This document shows positions 24,301-39,300 of a stretch of 64,000 nt of DNA, in pieces (position 1 is the first letter of the stretch; each line of letters opens with the position of its first letter). The notes under the pieces were generated by a model. The model had not been told where the DNA came from. It ran no database searches and saw only the letters and a program-made list of their open reading frames with translations. Position numbers and translations under genes: made by a program. Origin of the DNA: Imbricaverruca yamaguchii (lineage: Eukaryota; Arthropoda; Thecostraca; Neoverrucidae); the NCBI GenBank assembly GCA_034440575.1, contig JAOTOL010001615.1, positions 1,954,001-2,018,000 on the forward strand. The letters are read 5' to 3'.

Positions 24301-27300
24301 ACTCCTTGCATTGCTGGATGAAGACATACTTAACTAGCAAGACAGCTAGATGTCATTATACAATAGTGATAACTTGGGTGGAGATGAAAATTAAGTCATA
24401 CTGGGTCGCCTACCACATGAAGTTTCCAGTATAATTGAGGATAATACACATTTGTTATTTCGACTCATCTGTAGGCACATTCCAAGAGGAGGCAGGAGTA
24501 AAGCCAAAAATGAGATGCCAGCCAGATTGGAAGAATATCAGTTTGCTAGCATGCACAAGTACAACATATGTCAATGGATGGCAAAATATGGATCACTGCA
24601 GTCTGAATATGATCTTAATGCCACTGAACATTCCATATTTCACAACATTCCATCTTCCATACCATTCCATAACATTCCATTTGTGCATGCGCGATTTATG
24701 GTGAGGTGCAGGTGAATGAATAAACAGCCACCAGTGCATCCATGTGTATGTTCTCCATTTGTGGACAAACCTCAGAACAGAGTCCAGATGTGCTCAGAAG
24801 AATGTATGGATGAACACCAAGAGCTAGAGTGGCATCCACACAACTGGTAAGCCACAAAGTGTAGCACTTCCCCAAATCTCCAAAATACTGGTGGATATGA
24901 GCCATGTTTTGCTACAGCATAGGAATTGTCATGGGCACTATTACTTTTCCACACATGTTTTACACACATTTTGCCTCCATGAAGCATACAAAGGTATTAG
25001 GTTTGGCTAAGTTATGCTAGATTTTTTTTTTTTTGTAAGTTATCCATTCATCAAATTCCTTTCGGAATCATTCAGGAATTTAAAAAAAAAGTTTTTGAAT
25101 TAAAAAAAACACTCGGGCTAGCATAGGCTGTTTGGTTAGCATAGGCCATTTACTTTTAATTTCTTAATTCATTTTAATACTTTTAATTAATTGCTTATAA
25201 AAAATTGTATTAAAAAAGATTTTCTTGCATCCAGTTAGGCTGCAGCTTTTTCTTCATTTATAACATCACATTTCATGGTATATTTCCCAACCAAACCCGA
25301 GCCACTTTTTTTGTGTTATTTTGCTACCCAACTGCACTTGCCTAAAGAATGTGCAGTCACATCATGTAAGTACCTACATTATGAACATATTCATAATCAT
25401 TGCACGAAAAATAAATTTCAAGAAATCAAATCACCTTAAACTGCAAATTTGTCCATTCAGAAAGTCAGACCAGAAATGTTAAGAGTATAATGGTATTCAA
25501 TGGAGAATATGGACAGGATGCACCTAATAATTCCTGAACATTTCATGAAAGCACAAATAATGCTTGAATGCATGCATATCTATAATATCCGCAGTCAATG
25601 TGCACTGAAGAGGCCCAGCCCCCATTTTGAAAGAAAAACATTCACGCTTCAAAATTAAAGTGAAAGTGAAAACAAAATTTTGAAGTGAAAACAAAATTTT
25701 CCAGATAAAAGCAAAGCAATCAGTTTTGTTCATTTCTACGCTTGTCGGCAAAACATCGCAGCAATTAATATTATCATGTCCTGCTCCTTGTATTATCTGA
25801 AGATTTCCCGTCACACAACACAAGCTTACAGCTTTGGTTTATCCAAATCAATAACTCGAATTACCGCGAAGATATTTGATATAGGTAAGTAGGTAGGTAC
25901 CTACATAGTCAGATAATACAACCTCTAATACCTCGAGCCAAACACACAGTCAATTCCTTCCAGATGGCAGCGAAAAACTTAAAAGAAAATCCTTCATTGA
26001 ATAAAAAAACCACTACGCTCCGCTAACCAAATATAGGAATTCACCTTCACCAGCCCGACCGCGTAGGAAGGTTCGTTCTTGGATTCAATGAGTTCACCGC
26101 TCTCCATCTCCCACTCCGGCCGGAGCTATTTGAACCATTACCACGAAAAGCCATGGATAATGCATTTCTTCTTGGTTCCTTGGAGAATGATATGTTCCGC
26201 ATCAATTGGGATGGATAAAACTGTTCATATTTATATTATTAAGCAGTCAGGAGCGATGTACATAAAAGATATCGGAAGGATTTTCCACGTGAAAATTGCC
26301 TGAATGGTACCAAAACGTTCTTAAAACCTGCTAACACTTTGCTCCAAAATGAAGACCCATAGAACCGGAAATTTCACCTTCTTTCGATTTCATGACTTAT
26401 ATTGTTTCCGAATTTCATCAACAAGCGGGAATAGTTGCATTCATGCCACTCCGACCGCGAGGTTTCCCCACTCCGGACAAATTCAGATTTACGTGTGTTG
26501 ACCTAATTCTCTACACTCTTATAAGCCTCATTCTGATCCAATGATTAATTTCTTCCCACAGTCCTGATTATTATTAATTGAGAAAAAGTTCCCTGTAATT
26601 CTCTTGGCAATTTTCTCTAACTTATTTTTATTTTTTGGTATTTCATAGCAATCATGACGCGAAATGAGACGCTAATTTCCGCTCGTCCGTGACGATAGTC
26701 TGTTTTACAGCAGCAATTTGCCCGCCCGCCTAGTCGCTTTTCATCCTTCCAAATCATTCCTTGCTTCTACTAAACATTCCAGACATGAACTAAAAAGTGC
26801 ATTGAAATACATTTAATATTAATAAGGATTGACTTCAATACTTTTTTTCAGCTTTCTCATTTGAAAAAGAAAATTTCATCGTGGAGAGAATAAAATATTT
26901 TAGACGGATTGTTTTAGTATAACTTTCCTTCAACCATTATATATTCGAAACCCATATCCCGAAGTAACATTTTAGACCCTCCCATTTTAGCCCAGCGGTG
27001 CACGAACGTCCTGCTCTCGAGGTATGTTGTGAATTTGTATTAGTTATGCGGTGTTGGTACCTATGCTAGGAGTGGCAGGTATTGATATATAAACTTGGTT
27101 GACATCGATTAAGTATACTTTGTGTTCATTTTATCTCCCATTGCTCAGGAAGTTGCCTTATAAGTCATTCACGTAACGTGGATGACTTCGACGACGATGT
27201 GTGGTGGACCCCATCTGGTTGTCTGTGAGACACTAGGATAAGAACCTAACAAATTACTTAAAGGCGTTTTTTCTTGAGGAAGAAGAATTATCGGGTTATT

Positions 27301-30300
27301 TTACGACGCATTCAACCGCAAGGTCGCATAGCGCCGCCACCCTATATCACACCGATTGGTTGTGGGTGGACTGCAAATGCCGCCGGCCGTGAGATTCGAG
27401 TCCCATGCTCCACCATCTAGGCTACCGAGGCCCCTGGGTTTTTGTTCTTCATTCCAGGAGACATCACTGCATTTTTCAAAATTTATACACTTCGTTATAT
27501 ATAAAATGTATATACTCCGTTACTTGGTGCTTCAACATACACCCCATAATTTGGCAAACTGGGAAATTATACACCCCATAACATAGTGCCTCTCAAGATT
27601 ATACACTCCATACTTTGGCAAGCCAAAAAATTATACACTCCGAATCCAAGACTGAGAAGTGAAAATCCAACACTGGTTGCGACCGAGGCCTCGATTGCTG
27701 CCATGTAATGGGATGGCGAACTCAATATAATAGCCTGATCGCACGGACAATTCTGCTTACACATATACACGCATCTTTTGCGTCTTTTGCCTCGGTCATG
27801 TCATATTTTTTATCGCCAGTCAAACTTTTGACAAGCCTAGTAGTTCGTATGAAGAACACAAAAACAATCGATTGATTATAATTTAAAAAACAATAATTAT
27901 TCGGGTTACAGGGTGCGTCAACCCCAGCTGAGTGGCAGTGCACCCATAACAACCTTACTTACACATAAGTAATATTATCACGAATGTAAAGTCGATACAT
28001 GGAGAAGCAAGTAATAAGCTAGCTAGGTGGATATATCATTTGAAATCCTACCTCCGTGAGAAAGCAAAAAAATACTAACAAATCGATAATCATCGCCACC
28101 AAGCCCAGTTCCACCAACGTAAGAGCGTTCGCGTCGTGTCCGGAGGGATGCCTACGTTCTTCTGCATATGCATAACACACTACCAACAAATGGTGCACTG
28201 TCAGTGGGGTATACCTCACGCATGTTGTCTTTCGTCGCCACATAATAAATACCTGTCAGTTAGTGGCTCAAGGATTAGGGTCACATTGCCAAGCGTAGTT
28301 TGACTGGCTTCAATTTACTCTGCTCCAAACTCTCATCCGACCTGCCAGTTCCTCGAAAGTGATGAAGCAATTGTGGAGGAGTTATCGGCAAACGGTGGAG
28401 GCACGCGACAAGGTGATTGTGCCACGCCTAACATCCCGATCCTTTAGCGTTGCTCGTTACCGCGGATTGCGATGTGCTGAAATCCAGCACGAATGGACCT
28501 GAACCCGAAAGGAAATAAATATCATAAGGTTGTAAGAAACCTACCCTTTACCTCACGGATAATATTCTTGCAACAACGGTGTCTGCACTGCGTCCACGAG
28601 GCACATGCACCACACGTCGCACTCTCCACCGAGCAAAGCACACAGACGTGTCAAATCCAGACAGCTCGAGACGAGTGGTACATACATTGCACACCGCACC
28701 TCTACCGAACAACGCGCACAGACGCATCAAATCCAGGCAGCTCGGGACGAGGCACATACACCGCACACCGCACCTCCACCGAGCAACGCGCAGACGTGTC
28801 AACTCCAGACAGCTAGAGAATCAATTAGTTTCCTGCACAAGAAGCACCTAGGCAGTTTCCAGTATTCTTATTGGTAAACGTGGTGCGATTTATGATGATC
28901 CCGCCAACGCGTGTATATGTACGTCGGCATCGTTAATAAAGTGTATGTGACCAGGCCTAAATCCACCAGAATCCAAGAAGGTAGCGGAGGGGGCAGGTTA
29001 ACATACCGGCACGATAAACGCACGTGTAAGTGCTGTTAGTCGTCTGATCAAGGCGACAAGACCTGCAAGACAAGTCCCAAGAACGGCCGGAGAGGGAGTG
29101 GGAGCTGTTAGGCCACTCATTCCAGTGAAATATCAGAGCAGTGATAGTAAAAAATGATTGATTGATTATTTGGGCTTAGGGGGGCGGGGAAAAAAAAGGA
29201 TTTTTCCCCCCTTTTAAAAAAAAAAAAATATCGCCTAACGTATACGTATGTTAGGAGATGATCCATACTCAAACAAGGGTGGAAACGACACATCAGAGTA
29301 AATCAGATCAGACTGAAACCGAAATGACACGTTAAAAATGAAGCTGTATGTGAAGGTTTGAAAAAAAAAGCAGAAGAGGGCGACGATTGAGAGGAAAAGG
29401 AGAACGGAGAAAAGGCAGAGTGGAGGACGGCGGGCATTGGAGTGGACAGAGATCAGGCGGAGGCAGGCGGAGGCACAGGCGATAGCCGCGGCCGAGCGGC
29501 AGACTCGGGCTGACTGGCGCACCAACCGCGACCAACTGACCAGCGCGATGTGGCTGTTGTTCCAGGTGTTGTTGTCCACCAGTGTGGTGCGGTTGGCCAT
29601 GCCGGCGATCTGGTAGCCGTAGTCCCACCAGCTCATGACGCGCGCGTCCTCGGGCGTGTTCTGCCACAGCCAATAGTAGCCCTCGCGGAAGTCGTCCAGG
29701 ATGTTGCGCTCGCTGCCGTCACAAGCGGTGCGACATCAGGGCCGGGTGTGGGTCGACAGTGACGGCGTTATCAGCCCGCCGCGGCACACATCAGAGCTCG
29801 GTACTGCTCGATAACCGGTGCGACGTCAGGGCCGGGTGTGGGTCGACAGTGACGGCGTTATCAGCCCGCCGCGGCACACATCAGAGCTCGTCACCACAAC
29901 ACTACAGAGTGGTGGGACGTCAACACAACACTGCAGAGTGGAGGGACGTCAACACAACACTGCAGAGTGGCGGGACGTCAGCACAACACTACAGAGTGGT
30001 GGGACGTCAACACAACACTGCAGAGTGGCGGGACGTCAGCACAACACTGCAGAGTGGAGGGACGTCAGCACAACACTGCAGAGTGGCGGGACGTCAGAAC
30101 ACTACAGAGTGGCGGGACGTCAACACAACACTACAGAGTGGCGGGACGTCAACACAACACTGCAGAGTGGAGGGACGTCAACACAACACTAGAGTGGCGG
30201 GACGTCAGAACAACACTGCAGGGTGGCGCGACGTTAGCACAATACTGCAGAGTGGCGCGACGTCAGCACAACACTGCAGAGTGGATGGACTTCAACACAA

Positions 30301-33300
30301 CACTGCATAGTAGAGGGACTTCAGCACAATGCTGCAGAGTGGCCGGCAACAGACCACAGCAGGATTATGAATGCGGCACGAGGAGACCGCGTCGGTGCGC
30401 CAGCGACTCTAAATTCCCGTTAAAAAAAAATATTATGCTGTTCAATTATGAAGTCTCAAACCAAGAAACGTAACCACTTCTGCTGAGCTGACGACCATGT
30501 TCCCGTGAACCCATCCCAAAACAAGTTAGGATTATTGATTTTTAACATGGTACAATGAAATGTCTCCAAGCACCATGACTTTCCTTCTGATGAGACAGCA
30601 TTTCCTGGCCGCAAAAGCCAGTCCCGCCCAGCTGTTGTACAGACTGAAAGTAGGCCGCCAAGATGCTGGGACTGCAGGGGGTTCCTGATCCGGCAGCTGG
30701 ACTCGCCCGCCGCTGTAGGAGGCCAGTGGTGCTGGGAATATTGATGGGCCAGTTGGACTCACCCGCCGCTGTAGGAGGCCAGTGGTGCTGGGACTGTTGA
30801 TGAGCCAGCTGGACTCACCCGCCGCTGTAGGAGGCCAGTGGTGCTGGGACTGTTGATGAGCCAGCTGGACTCACCCGCCGCTGTAGGAGGCCAGTGGTGC
30901 TGGGAATATTGATGGGCCAGCTGGACTCACCCGCCGCTGTAGGAGGCCAGTGGTGCTGGGACTGTTGATGAGCCAGCTGGACTCACCCGCCGCTGTAGGA
31001 GGCCAGTGGTGCTGGGACTGTTGATGAGCCAGCTGGACTCACCCGCCTCTGTAGGAGGCCAGTGGTGCTGGGACTGTTGATGAGCCAGCTGGACTCACCC
31101 GCCGCTGTAGGAGGCCAGTGGTGCTGGGAATATTGATGGGCCAGCTGGACTCACCCGCCGCTGTAGGAGGCCAGTGGTGCTGGGACTGTTGATGAGCCAG
31201 CTGGACTCACCCGCCGCTGTAGGAGGCCAGTGGTGCTGGGACTGTTGATGAGCCAGCTGGACTCACCCGCCGCTGTAGGAGGCCAGTGGTGCTGGGACTG
31301 TTGATGAGCCAGCCGGACTCACCCGCCGCTGTAGGAGGCCAGCACAATGCTGGGACTGGAGTAGGCGTTGCTGGTGACCCAGGTGCAGTGCACGGCGAAC
31401 ATCATCAGCATCATGATGACGGCTACGATGGCGAGCGTGCGCACGTTCATGCCGAGCCCGTCGGACTCGGCCGACTGCCGTTCGTGCTTCATCTTGCGCA
31501 CCTTGCCCGCCTGAGGGTGGCAACCAATCACAGGCCGGTCGAAACCAGACAAGCTCATCACAGTCGAAACTTAGCCGATGAGGGGTGAACTGTGGCAGTG
31601 CGTAACTGACCTTCGCACACTTGCAGCAAATTCGTGGTGAGCACCGTATTATATATCTTCTTTTTTTCATCAGTAACAAAGCTAAGGAGAATGGCTATCA
31701 GAGGAGAGAAGGGGAGCAGAAGACTGATGCAGATTAGGGCAGTACGCGCATATGCAGTTAATGACTCTGGTCGAGGTGGAAACGCAGAAGGACGGCTCAG
31801 CTGCTTACGTTAGCTATATGGACTTCAGGATGACAACTGAAATAATTGAGGTACATCTTCTAAGTATAATTTTAACCGCCCCTGCATTATATGCATAACA
31901 CCAGCTACTTCGTGATCCCATTAAACTCCATTGGCAATCCCATGCACACCAATCCCAAATGAGCCCCTTCCACCTGAGCCAGACACCCAAGTTCCACCAC
32001 CCCGCTCGTGCCGTCACCCGTCCAGGCCAACCTACTGCGATCAAACGAGACCACCGTTGACACCGCAAGACATGCGGTAATCACATCCTCCGCTGATGAC
32101 TCGACGGGGCAGTCCGCGACATCCCGGGACAGAACACGACCCCGTCACTCAATCCCGGACCCCACCTCGTCGGCCGTGGCTGGCCACCGCCGACCACAGC
32201 CCGACCACGACCAGGCCGCCCAGCCCACCTTGTCGTACAGCTGCTTGCCGCCGTTGGCGGCGTCGTCCCCGTCACTCTCGCCGCCGCCGCCCTCGCGCTC
32301 CTCCTTCAGGTAGAGGCTGAAGAACTGGCTGAAGGCGATGGCCGACAGCACGCACACCACCGGCGTCAGCGTCAGCATCAGGCGCACCATCACGCCGGCG
32401 AAGTAGACGGACGACACGGCGTACAGCACAACTGCCGACATCAGAGCGGGGGTGATGGGGCTGTAGTGTAGGCTCACTCGGCAGTGTCATAGAATTCTTT
32501 TTTTGTAGAGTAGCAACGACGCCTCAGTTTTTAGCACCGCCGGAGTTTATGGTGTTGCAGTCACCATTACACAGGGTTAAAATATTGGTTTTTCGTTAGG
32601 TGTGAGATGTCGAAACGAGCATAGCAGGATGTCGAAATTTGACATGCAAGTAGTGTAATTTAAAATGCTTTTGATGTCTTTCAAACTAAAATTAGAGTTG
32701 ATGGCGTAGGTAATTATGACTGGACATCTATCATTTGTTTTGAGGTTCATAATTTAGGAAGAGCTGTATTTCATAAACGAGATATTGTTAGAAAGGAGAC
32801 ACGAATAGTTCATATCCAGGAGCAGGATGCCGATACTTCTTGGAGAAGGATGTCGATCGAGTGTTCAGAAAGTGGCATATTCCACCCTATTTCGCGAATA
32901 ATTTATCACTGCCATTACAAGATCAGAAGCGGCATCAGTAGCAATGGGCATCGATCTAACTCGCACTGAAAGGTTGCGCAAACATCGCAACCTTTCAGTG
33001 CTCTTTGTGAAAGACGACCTTCAAGCGAAGACTAACATACGGATTTTTCTGCAGCAAGTGTCAATCATTTCCCAGTCACATAATACATTCAGTCACATAA
33101 TAGTCACATAAGGGAATGCCCATTCCCTTAGACTATCACCTAGGGGTCATCTATTGATGTATTCTAGGTATATCGTTATATTTAGACTATCACAAAGGTG
33201 TCATCAACTCAGGTTAGACAAATCAATGTGTAGGACAAATAAGCGACAGTAGATTTTCAGTCAAAGTATTGTTGATCGGTGGAATAGTGCTGATGTAGAT

Positions 33301-36300
33301 CGGTGCTGATGTCGACGGGAGTCCCTCATTTAATATATTTTCAAATACGGTGCACAATATTTTTAGGTTGCAAAAATCTTGTTTTTGAGTTCTAAGTAGC
33401 GGTGGATGTGGTGATATTTATGCTACGTGGGTGTGCATTGTGCAGGCCTATTTATACACGTATGTGTGGAGTTTGAAAATTATTGATGGGCCACTCGTCA
33501 CATGTGTTATGCGAGGTCGAGTGAATGGGGCTGAATAGGTAATGTAGATAGACATTGATGAGTGTGTGGATGTTGGTGGATGTATTTGTTATAATTAGTG
33601 ATGTGTTGTTGGTTGGGATGCAGGGCTAAAATAATGATTTTTCGTTAGGTGTGAGATGTCGAAACGAGCACAGTAGGATGTCAAAATTTGCCACGGAATT
33701 AGTGTCATTTAAAATGCTTTTAATGCCTTTCAGACTCATATTTGAGCTAGTGGTGTAGGCACTTATGGCTACACATTTATTATTTGTTTTCAGATGCATA
33801 ACTTAGAAAGAGCTACATTCGGGAGAGGGAGAATAATCATACGCCACAGACTGGCAGTGTAAACCATATCACAGTATAATATCTTAACCTGAAATTGCGT
33901 TGCGAAATATTCGTGTATTGCCATTCCTTATGACGAGCATGGATATGATACATATGAGTGAGATACTACTAAAAAGAAGACATGAATACTTGATAAGTAT
34001 GCATCAAGGAGCGAGATGTTCATTTTTCTTGGGGAAGGATGTCGATTGAGTGTTCAATAATTGGTACATTCCACACTATTTCACGAATAATTTAACACTT
34101 GGGATGAAGTGTCTTTTGCCAGGGATATGGTATCTTCCTTTTGCGAACATAAAATATGATTTATTATAGTAGAGTGGACTGTGCAGGTTCCTTTAGGGTG
34201 GTCTCTGTTATGGTTGGAATTTGGACCCTTATGTTTCAGACCATGCTGATATATTTAGTATTATACTAGCAGTACGACTTTCGGGTAAGTGACATCGATG
34301 AGATTAGTTATGATAGCACGTTGTGGCATGATTGGAGGAGTTTAGAATCGTTGAGGAGTGTTGTTCAATATCAGGTAAATAGTGCTAGATAGGCTGGGAA
34401 ATATAGTTCCCTAGGAACTTGAGATAATGGTGATTACAGTGTGGACATGTACATTTCTAGTATCTTTTCTAGACAGGCTCAACTCAGATGGGCCACTGTG
34501 GATCTTATTAAGCCCCTGTCACACTTTATGAACACTTTATGGACTCTATCACATAAAGCTAGTTTTCTGGCAGCTTTAGGAGTCAGGTCTCACTGCTTCG
34601 GCCTCCCACTACTTCGAAGTAGGTGCAGTGATAAATGGTCACAACTGACGAAATAAATGACTGGGAGCCAGATAAATGACCTTCGGACCTGTTCAGACCT
34701 AAATAAAAGAATATCCTCCCATACCAGCTCGTCTGAAACTAGATACCTTGTGGAACACCAAGTTATTAAGCCATATAGGCACAGTACACCACCAACAGCT
34801 TCCTCCCCAGTGTTTAGCACACGATGTCACTACCAGTTTGCTCGTATCAACTCACTGAAGACCCGCTCGTCGTTGATGTTCTTGATGCAGTACCAGAGTC
34901 CGACCGGGTAGGTCAGCACGAGGATGTGCAAGTCGAAGAAGAAGGAGAACCACGTGGTGGGCTGGTGCTCCGACACTGACGCGATGATGGGGATGTGGAT
35001 CTTGGCGTAGCCCGTGTCCCAGAGCGAGTAGAATCTGCCGGCCACCGAGCGCAGTGAGCAATGCCGGGAGCAGTGGACGGGGTATGCGACACGAAGCACA
35101 CCAGATAGCACGACAGATGTAATGGACGCTGGAAGCACTGGACGGGGTACAGCGACACGAAAACACACCAGATAGCACGACAGATGCAATGGACCCTGGA
35201 AGCAATGGACGGGGTATGCGACACGAAGCACACCAGATAGCACGACAGATGCAATGGACCCTGGAAGCACTGGGCGGGATACGCGACACGAAAACACACC
35301 AGATAGCACGACAGATGCAATGGACCCTGGAAGCACTGGGCGGGGTACAGCGACACGAAAACACACCAGATAGCACGACAGATGCAATGGACACTGGAAG
35401 CACTGGGCGGGATACGCGACACGAAGCACACCAGATAGCACGACAGATACAATGTACACTGGAAGCACACTGAGCACTACATGGCAGGGCGACAAAGAGT
35501 GCACTGGACACACGGTCAGAATCGGACACCGGGATCGCACTGAACACGCTGGGGCACATTGAGAAGCATAAAATGAGGAAAACCGAATACTGCGAGCGTT
35601 CAAGAAGAATACAAATAGATAGCATGATTGCATATGACTATTGGAAATCAAAATAGTTGGGATTGGTTGGTTGGTTATTGGTTTTACGACACATCGACCG
35701 TTGAGTCATGCAGCGTCGCCAATCTCTCACGCCCATTGGTCGCGGGCGAAGAATAGCGGCAGGTAAGATTCGAACCCACAACCTTTTGATTGCGAGACGA
35801 GCATCTTACCCTCAGGCTACTCGTCCCCAAATAGTTGGGATTATGAAATGTAGGTAACTACATGCACTTTGAATGCATCAAGCGCGTTAAAACGGAGGAA
35901 TTGCTTCGATAATTGAAGATCGTCGCAGATATTTCGATAATTGTCGATAATTGAAGAACACGCAACACAAAAGTTCATTCACAGCAAAAAAAAGAGGGCT
36001 GTAAACTATTCTATAAGTGCACTGCATGTGTGCCCAATTTCAAGCAAAGCTAGAGAAAGCAACGCATTTCTGAACGTAATTTCCCATTGTTTATGACAAG
36101 ACAAACTGCCAATGCATTAATGTGATTATCATTGCCTGGCTGGCACTGAAAAACTCACTAATTTGTTTCTGGAGTATTATTATTTGCACTTTATCGAGAT
36201 ATTGGTCATGTTATTAAAACGTGGAGGGGGTTATTGGTGGTAATTGTAAGCAATGGTGAAACATTCTTGCCCATGTGCCATTCACATTCCAAATCCGGAA

Positions 36301-39300
36301 ACATCCGGACACTGCCTCGCCATTATAATGCATGGAATGCCAGGGGCCAACGTGCAGGGTGCAAGCCCAACCATGTGTTTGGGCTCAACTGTTCAATATC
36401 ACGCTGGCATAAAATATTTGTGCATAAATATGTCTGCCTGAATTTTGGAAACGTTTTCACCGAAATTGAATATAAAATGTATATTTATGAAAGACGACAC
36501 AATTCTTCTTGGTGCTCATGACTCTCATGAAAGCTTTTCTTTGAGCATCGCTGTTTGAATTATACACTCGACTTTGCCCTAGTATCATGAATGAATGGAG
36601 TGTGATCTCAACTCAAATAGCGTACGAAATTGTTTTTGATATAATGGGTGTGTGCGGCGCGGCGGCGTCCGAGTAACGTCGGAGGGACGGTCTGTCGCAC
36701 CCCGAGCATTGGTTACTTGTTATACTGCAGGGGTTCCAACTATAATGGTGTCCTTATGTCAGAGCATTGGTGAATTTCTTGACAGTGTGATTAGAGCAAC
36801 TGCCAATCTGACGAGGCACCATAACGCACGACAATCGGACAAGGCACCATAGCGCACGACAATCTGAGGAGGAACCATAGCGCACGACAATCGGACAAGG
36901 CACCATAGCGCACGACAATCTGATAAGACACCATAGCGCACGACAATCTGATAAGGCACCATAGCGTACAATCTGATAAGGCACTATAGCACACGACAAT
37001 CTGATAAGGCACCATAGCGCACGACAATCTGATAAGGCACCATGGCGCACAATCTGACGAGGCACCATAGCGCACGACCATCTGACAAGGCACCATAGCG
37101 CACGACCATCTGACAAGGCACCATTGAGCACGACAATCTGATAAGGCACCAGAGTGCACGACAATCTGATAAGGCACCATGGCGCACAATCTGACGAGGC
37201 ACCATAGCGCACGACCATCTGACAAGGCACCATAGCGCACGACCATCTGACAAGGCACCATTGAGCACGACAATCTGATAAGGCACAATAGCACACAATC
37301 TGACGAGGCACCAGAGTGCACGACAATCTGATAAGGCACCATAGCGCACAATCTGATGACACCATAGCGCACAATCTGACAAGGCACCATAGCGCACGAC
37401 AATCTGATAAGGCACCATAGCGCACAATCTGATGACACCATAGCGCACAATCTGACAAGACACCATAGCGCACAATCGGACAAGGCAGCATGGCTCACGA
37501 CAATCGGACAAGGCAGCATAGCGCACAATCTGATAAGGCACCATAGCGCACGACAATCTGATAAGGCACCATACCGCACAATCTGATAAGGCACCATAGC
37601 GCATGACAATCTTACAAGGCATCACAATGCACAATTTGACAAGGCATCACAGCGCACGACAATCCGACAAGGCGTCATAGCGCTCATTACATAACACACG
37701 CCCACAACAGCTACCTCAAGAGCCTCAAGTTCGGCTTTTATCAGATGCGATGATAGATGGGATACTCCTCGAAGAACTATTAATTTGTGGTTCAAGGTAC
37801 CGTGCAGGAGTTCCACGTGGGTCATTGTGCCGCACAGGTGATTCCTCACCCATCTGTGGCTTATACCACAGATGAAGCAGATGCTGCCACAAATTGCTGT
37901 TATTAGCGACAGTGTATTTGTGTACGATTGCACAAGTGCACCAGCTGCACCCCTTCGGGGCTTTGGGGCGCATCGACCAGGGTTGATCATTCGTGCTGCA
38001 CCTCTTCCAAGTGTTCTATGCACGCGCGTACACTGTATTGGATTGCCTATATGCAAGAATCCATCGAGCACTAAACGAATAATCTACAACTGCTCGTAAG
38101 CCGATTGTTTGTGTTGCACTCGTCCGTCCCGGGCGAGTGTGACTAAATACGTGCTGACTACCAACTGTACGGACTAGTATGCAGCGAGCCGAATGAATGG
38201 AACCAAAACTTAATGCCATAGGCCATTTTGGTTCTGCCGAGCGTTCATACCAGGTGAGCGCACATATGTTTTGATTAATTTTAATGGCCAGCATGTGCTA
38301 TTTTGCTCAGAGGCCGAAGACGCAAGCTATTACAATATTTCCAATCGACTCCAAACTGAATTTAAGCAATATTGGGGAGGAGTAGTCAACTGCTCCTCCA
38401 AAAGCATGGAAAGTGCCATACTTGCCACCAACGCACCAAATAGGGTGAGCAAACTCTTGTAACTACTTCCCCTTTCCACCATTGAAAGCAAAAATCCAAA
38501 CGAAAACAAAGGTGAATTAACAATACAGCTCAGCTATATGATCAACATGGTCGATGCGCCCTAAAGCCCAAATAACTAACTAACAATACAGCTCGCTTTA
38601 TATACGAAATATCACAATAACTGAGACCAATTACAGTCTCTCTTTTAAGCACGGTAGCGGCTCTGGCTAAAATTGGCTAGTGCAACTTTCCCCAGGGATC
38701 CAGTTTGTTTACATAAAAGAACACATGGACCGAAGTCATCTCATTCACCGAACGTTTCTAGTCCTCTCCCAGAACAATGAAATGTGCAAGGAACTGACAT
38801 TCGCTCAGCCCGATAAAGCCGACGAGTGTAGCGACCTTCAATACCTCGGGAAGCACATCATACAACATGGGGAACACTTTCCAAACTAGAAAATCGACGT
38901 CAGGGGAAAGTGTACGAAACAGTATCGATGATTTCAAAAAGCAAGCACGTGCACAAACATGCCTGACTGTTAATGTTTGATTGTGCAAAGCCGAATTCAG
39001 GCCGTTCCAGGTCTGCGGACGCCCCGCGAAATGGCCAGCAGCTGTGGTTCAGACAGCGTGCCGAAGTGGGCCAGCCGACCGCCCGGCGCCGCCTCGCTCC
39101 GGCCGCCGCCAGTCGGCCGCCGTATTGACGGATTTTGCACTGTTCGAGTTGAGGTCCCACCCGAGTGTCATTTACCAATGACACTGGGGTAAAATCGAGC
39201 ATAGAATTCGAAAATCTATGTTTAGAAAAACACAGTGGGTTTACAAAGCGAAAATGTATATAATAGTTACCATGTCCGGGTGCCTAAGACAAACCCTTCG

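Larger units (their letters stand above)
24205..29540 (-). other. STT3B intron 10
   Basis: A 5.3-kb intron. 24.42-25.75 kb is AT-rich and CpG-poor. 27,470-27,640 has about three degenerate ATTATACACCCCATAA-type units. 28.59-28.82 kb is a short minisatellite, and a SINE-like fragment lies at 27.34-27.43 kb. 29,150-29,225 has a GATTGATT and poly-G/poly-A region. No other gene recognised. Confidence 0.6.
32432..34855 (-). other. STT3B intron 7
   Basis: A 2.4-kb AT-rich intron. It contains a diverged direct repeat pair (32.58-32.91 and 33.63-34.10 kb) and two inverted repeats near 33 kb, listed separately. No other gene recognised. Confidence 0.6.

Noticed and set aside
36754..37634. Long minus-strand frames in the 28-bp array (cysteine-rich peptides)
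   Set aside because: Repeat translation in three overlapping frames; not coding.
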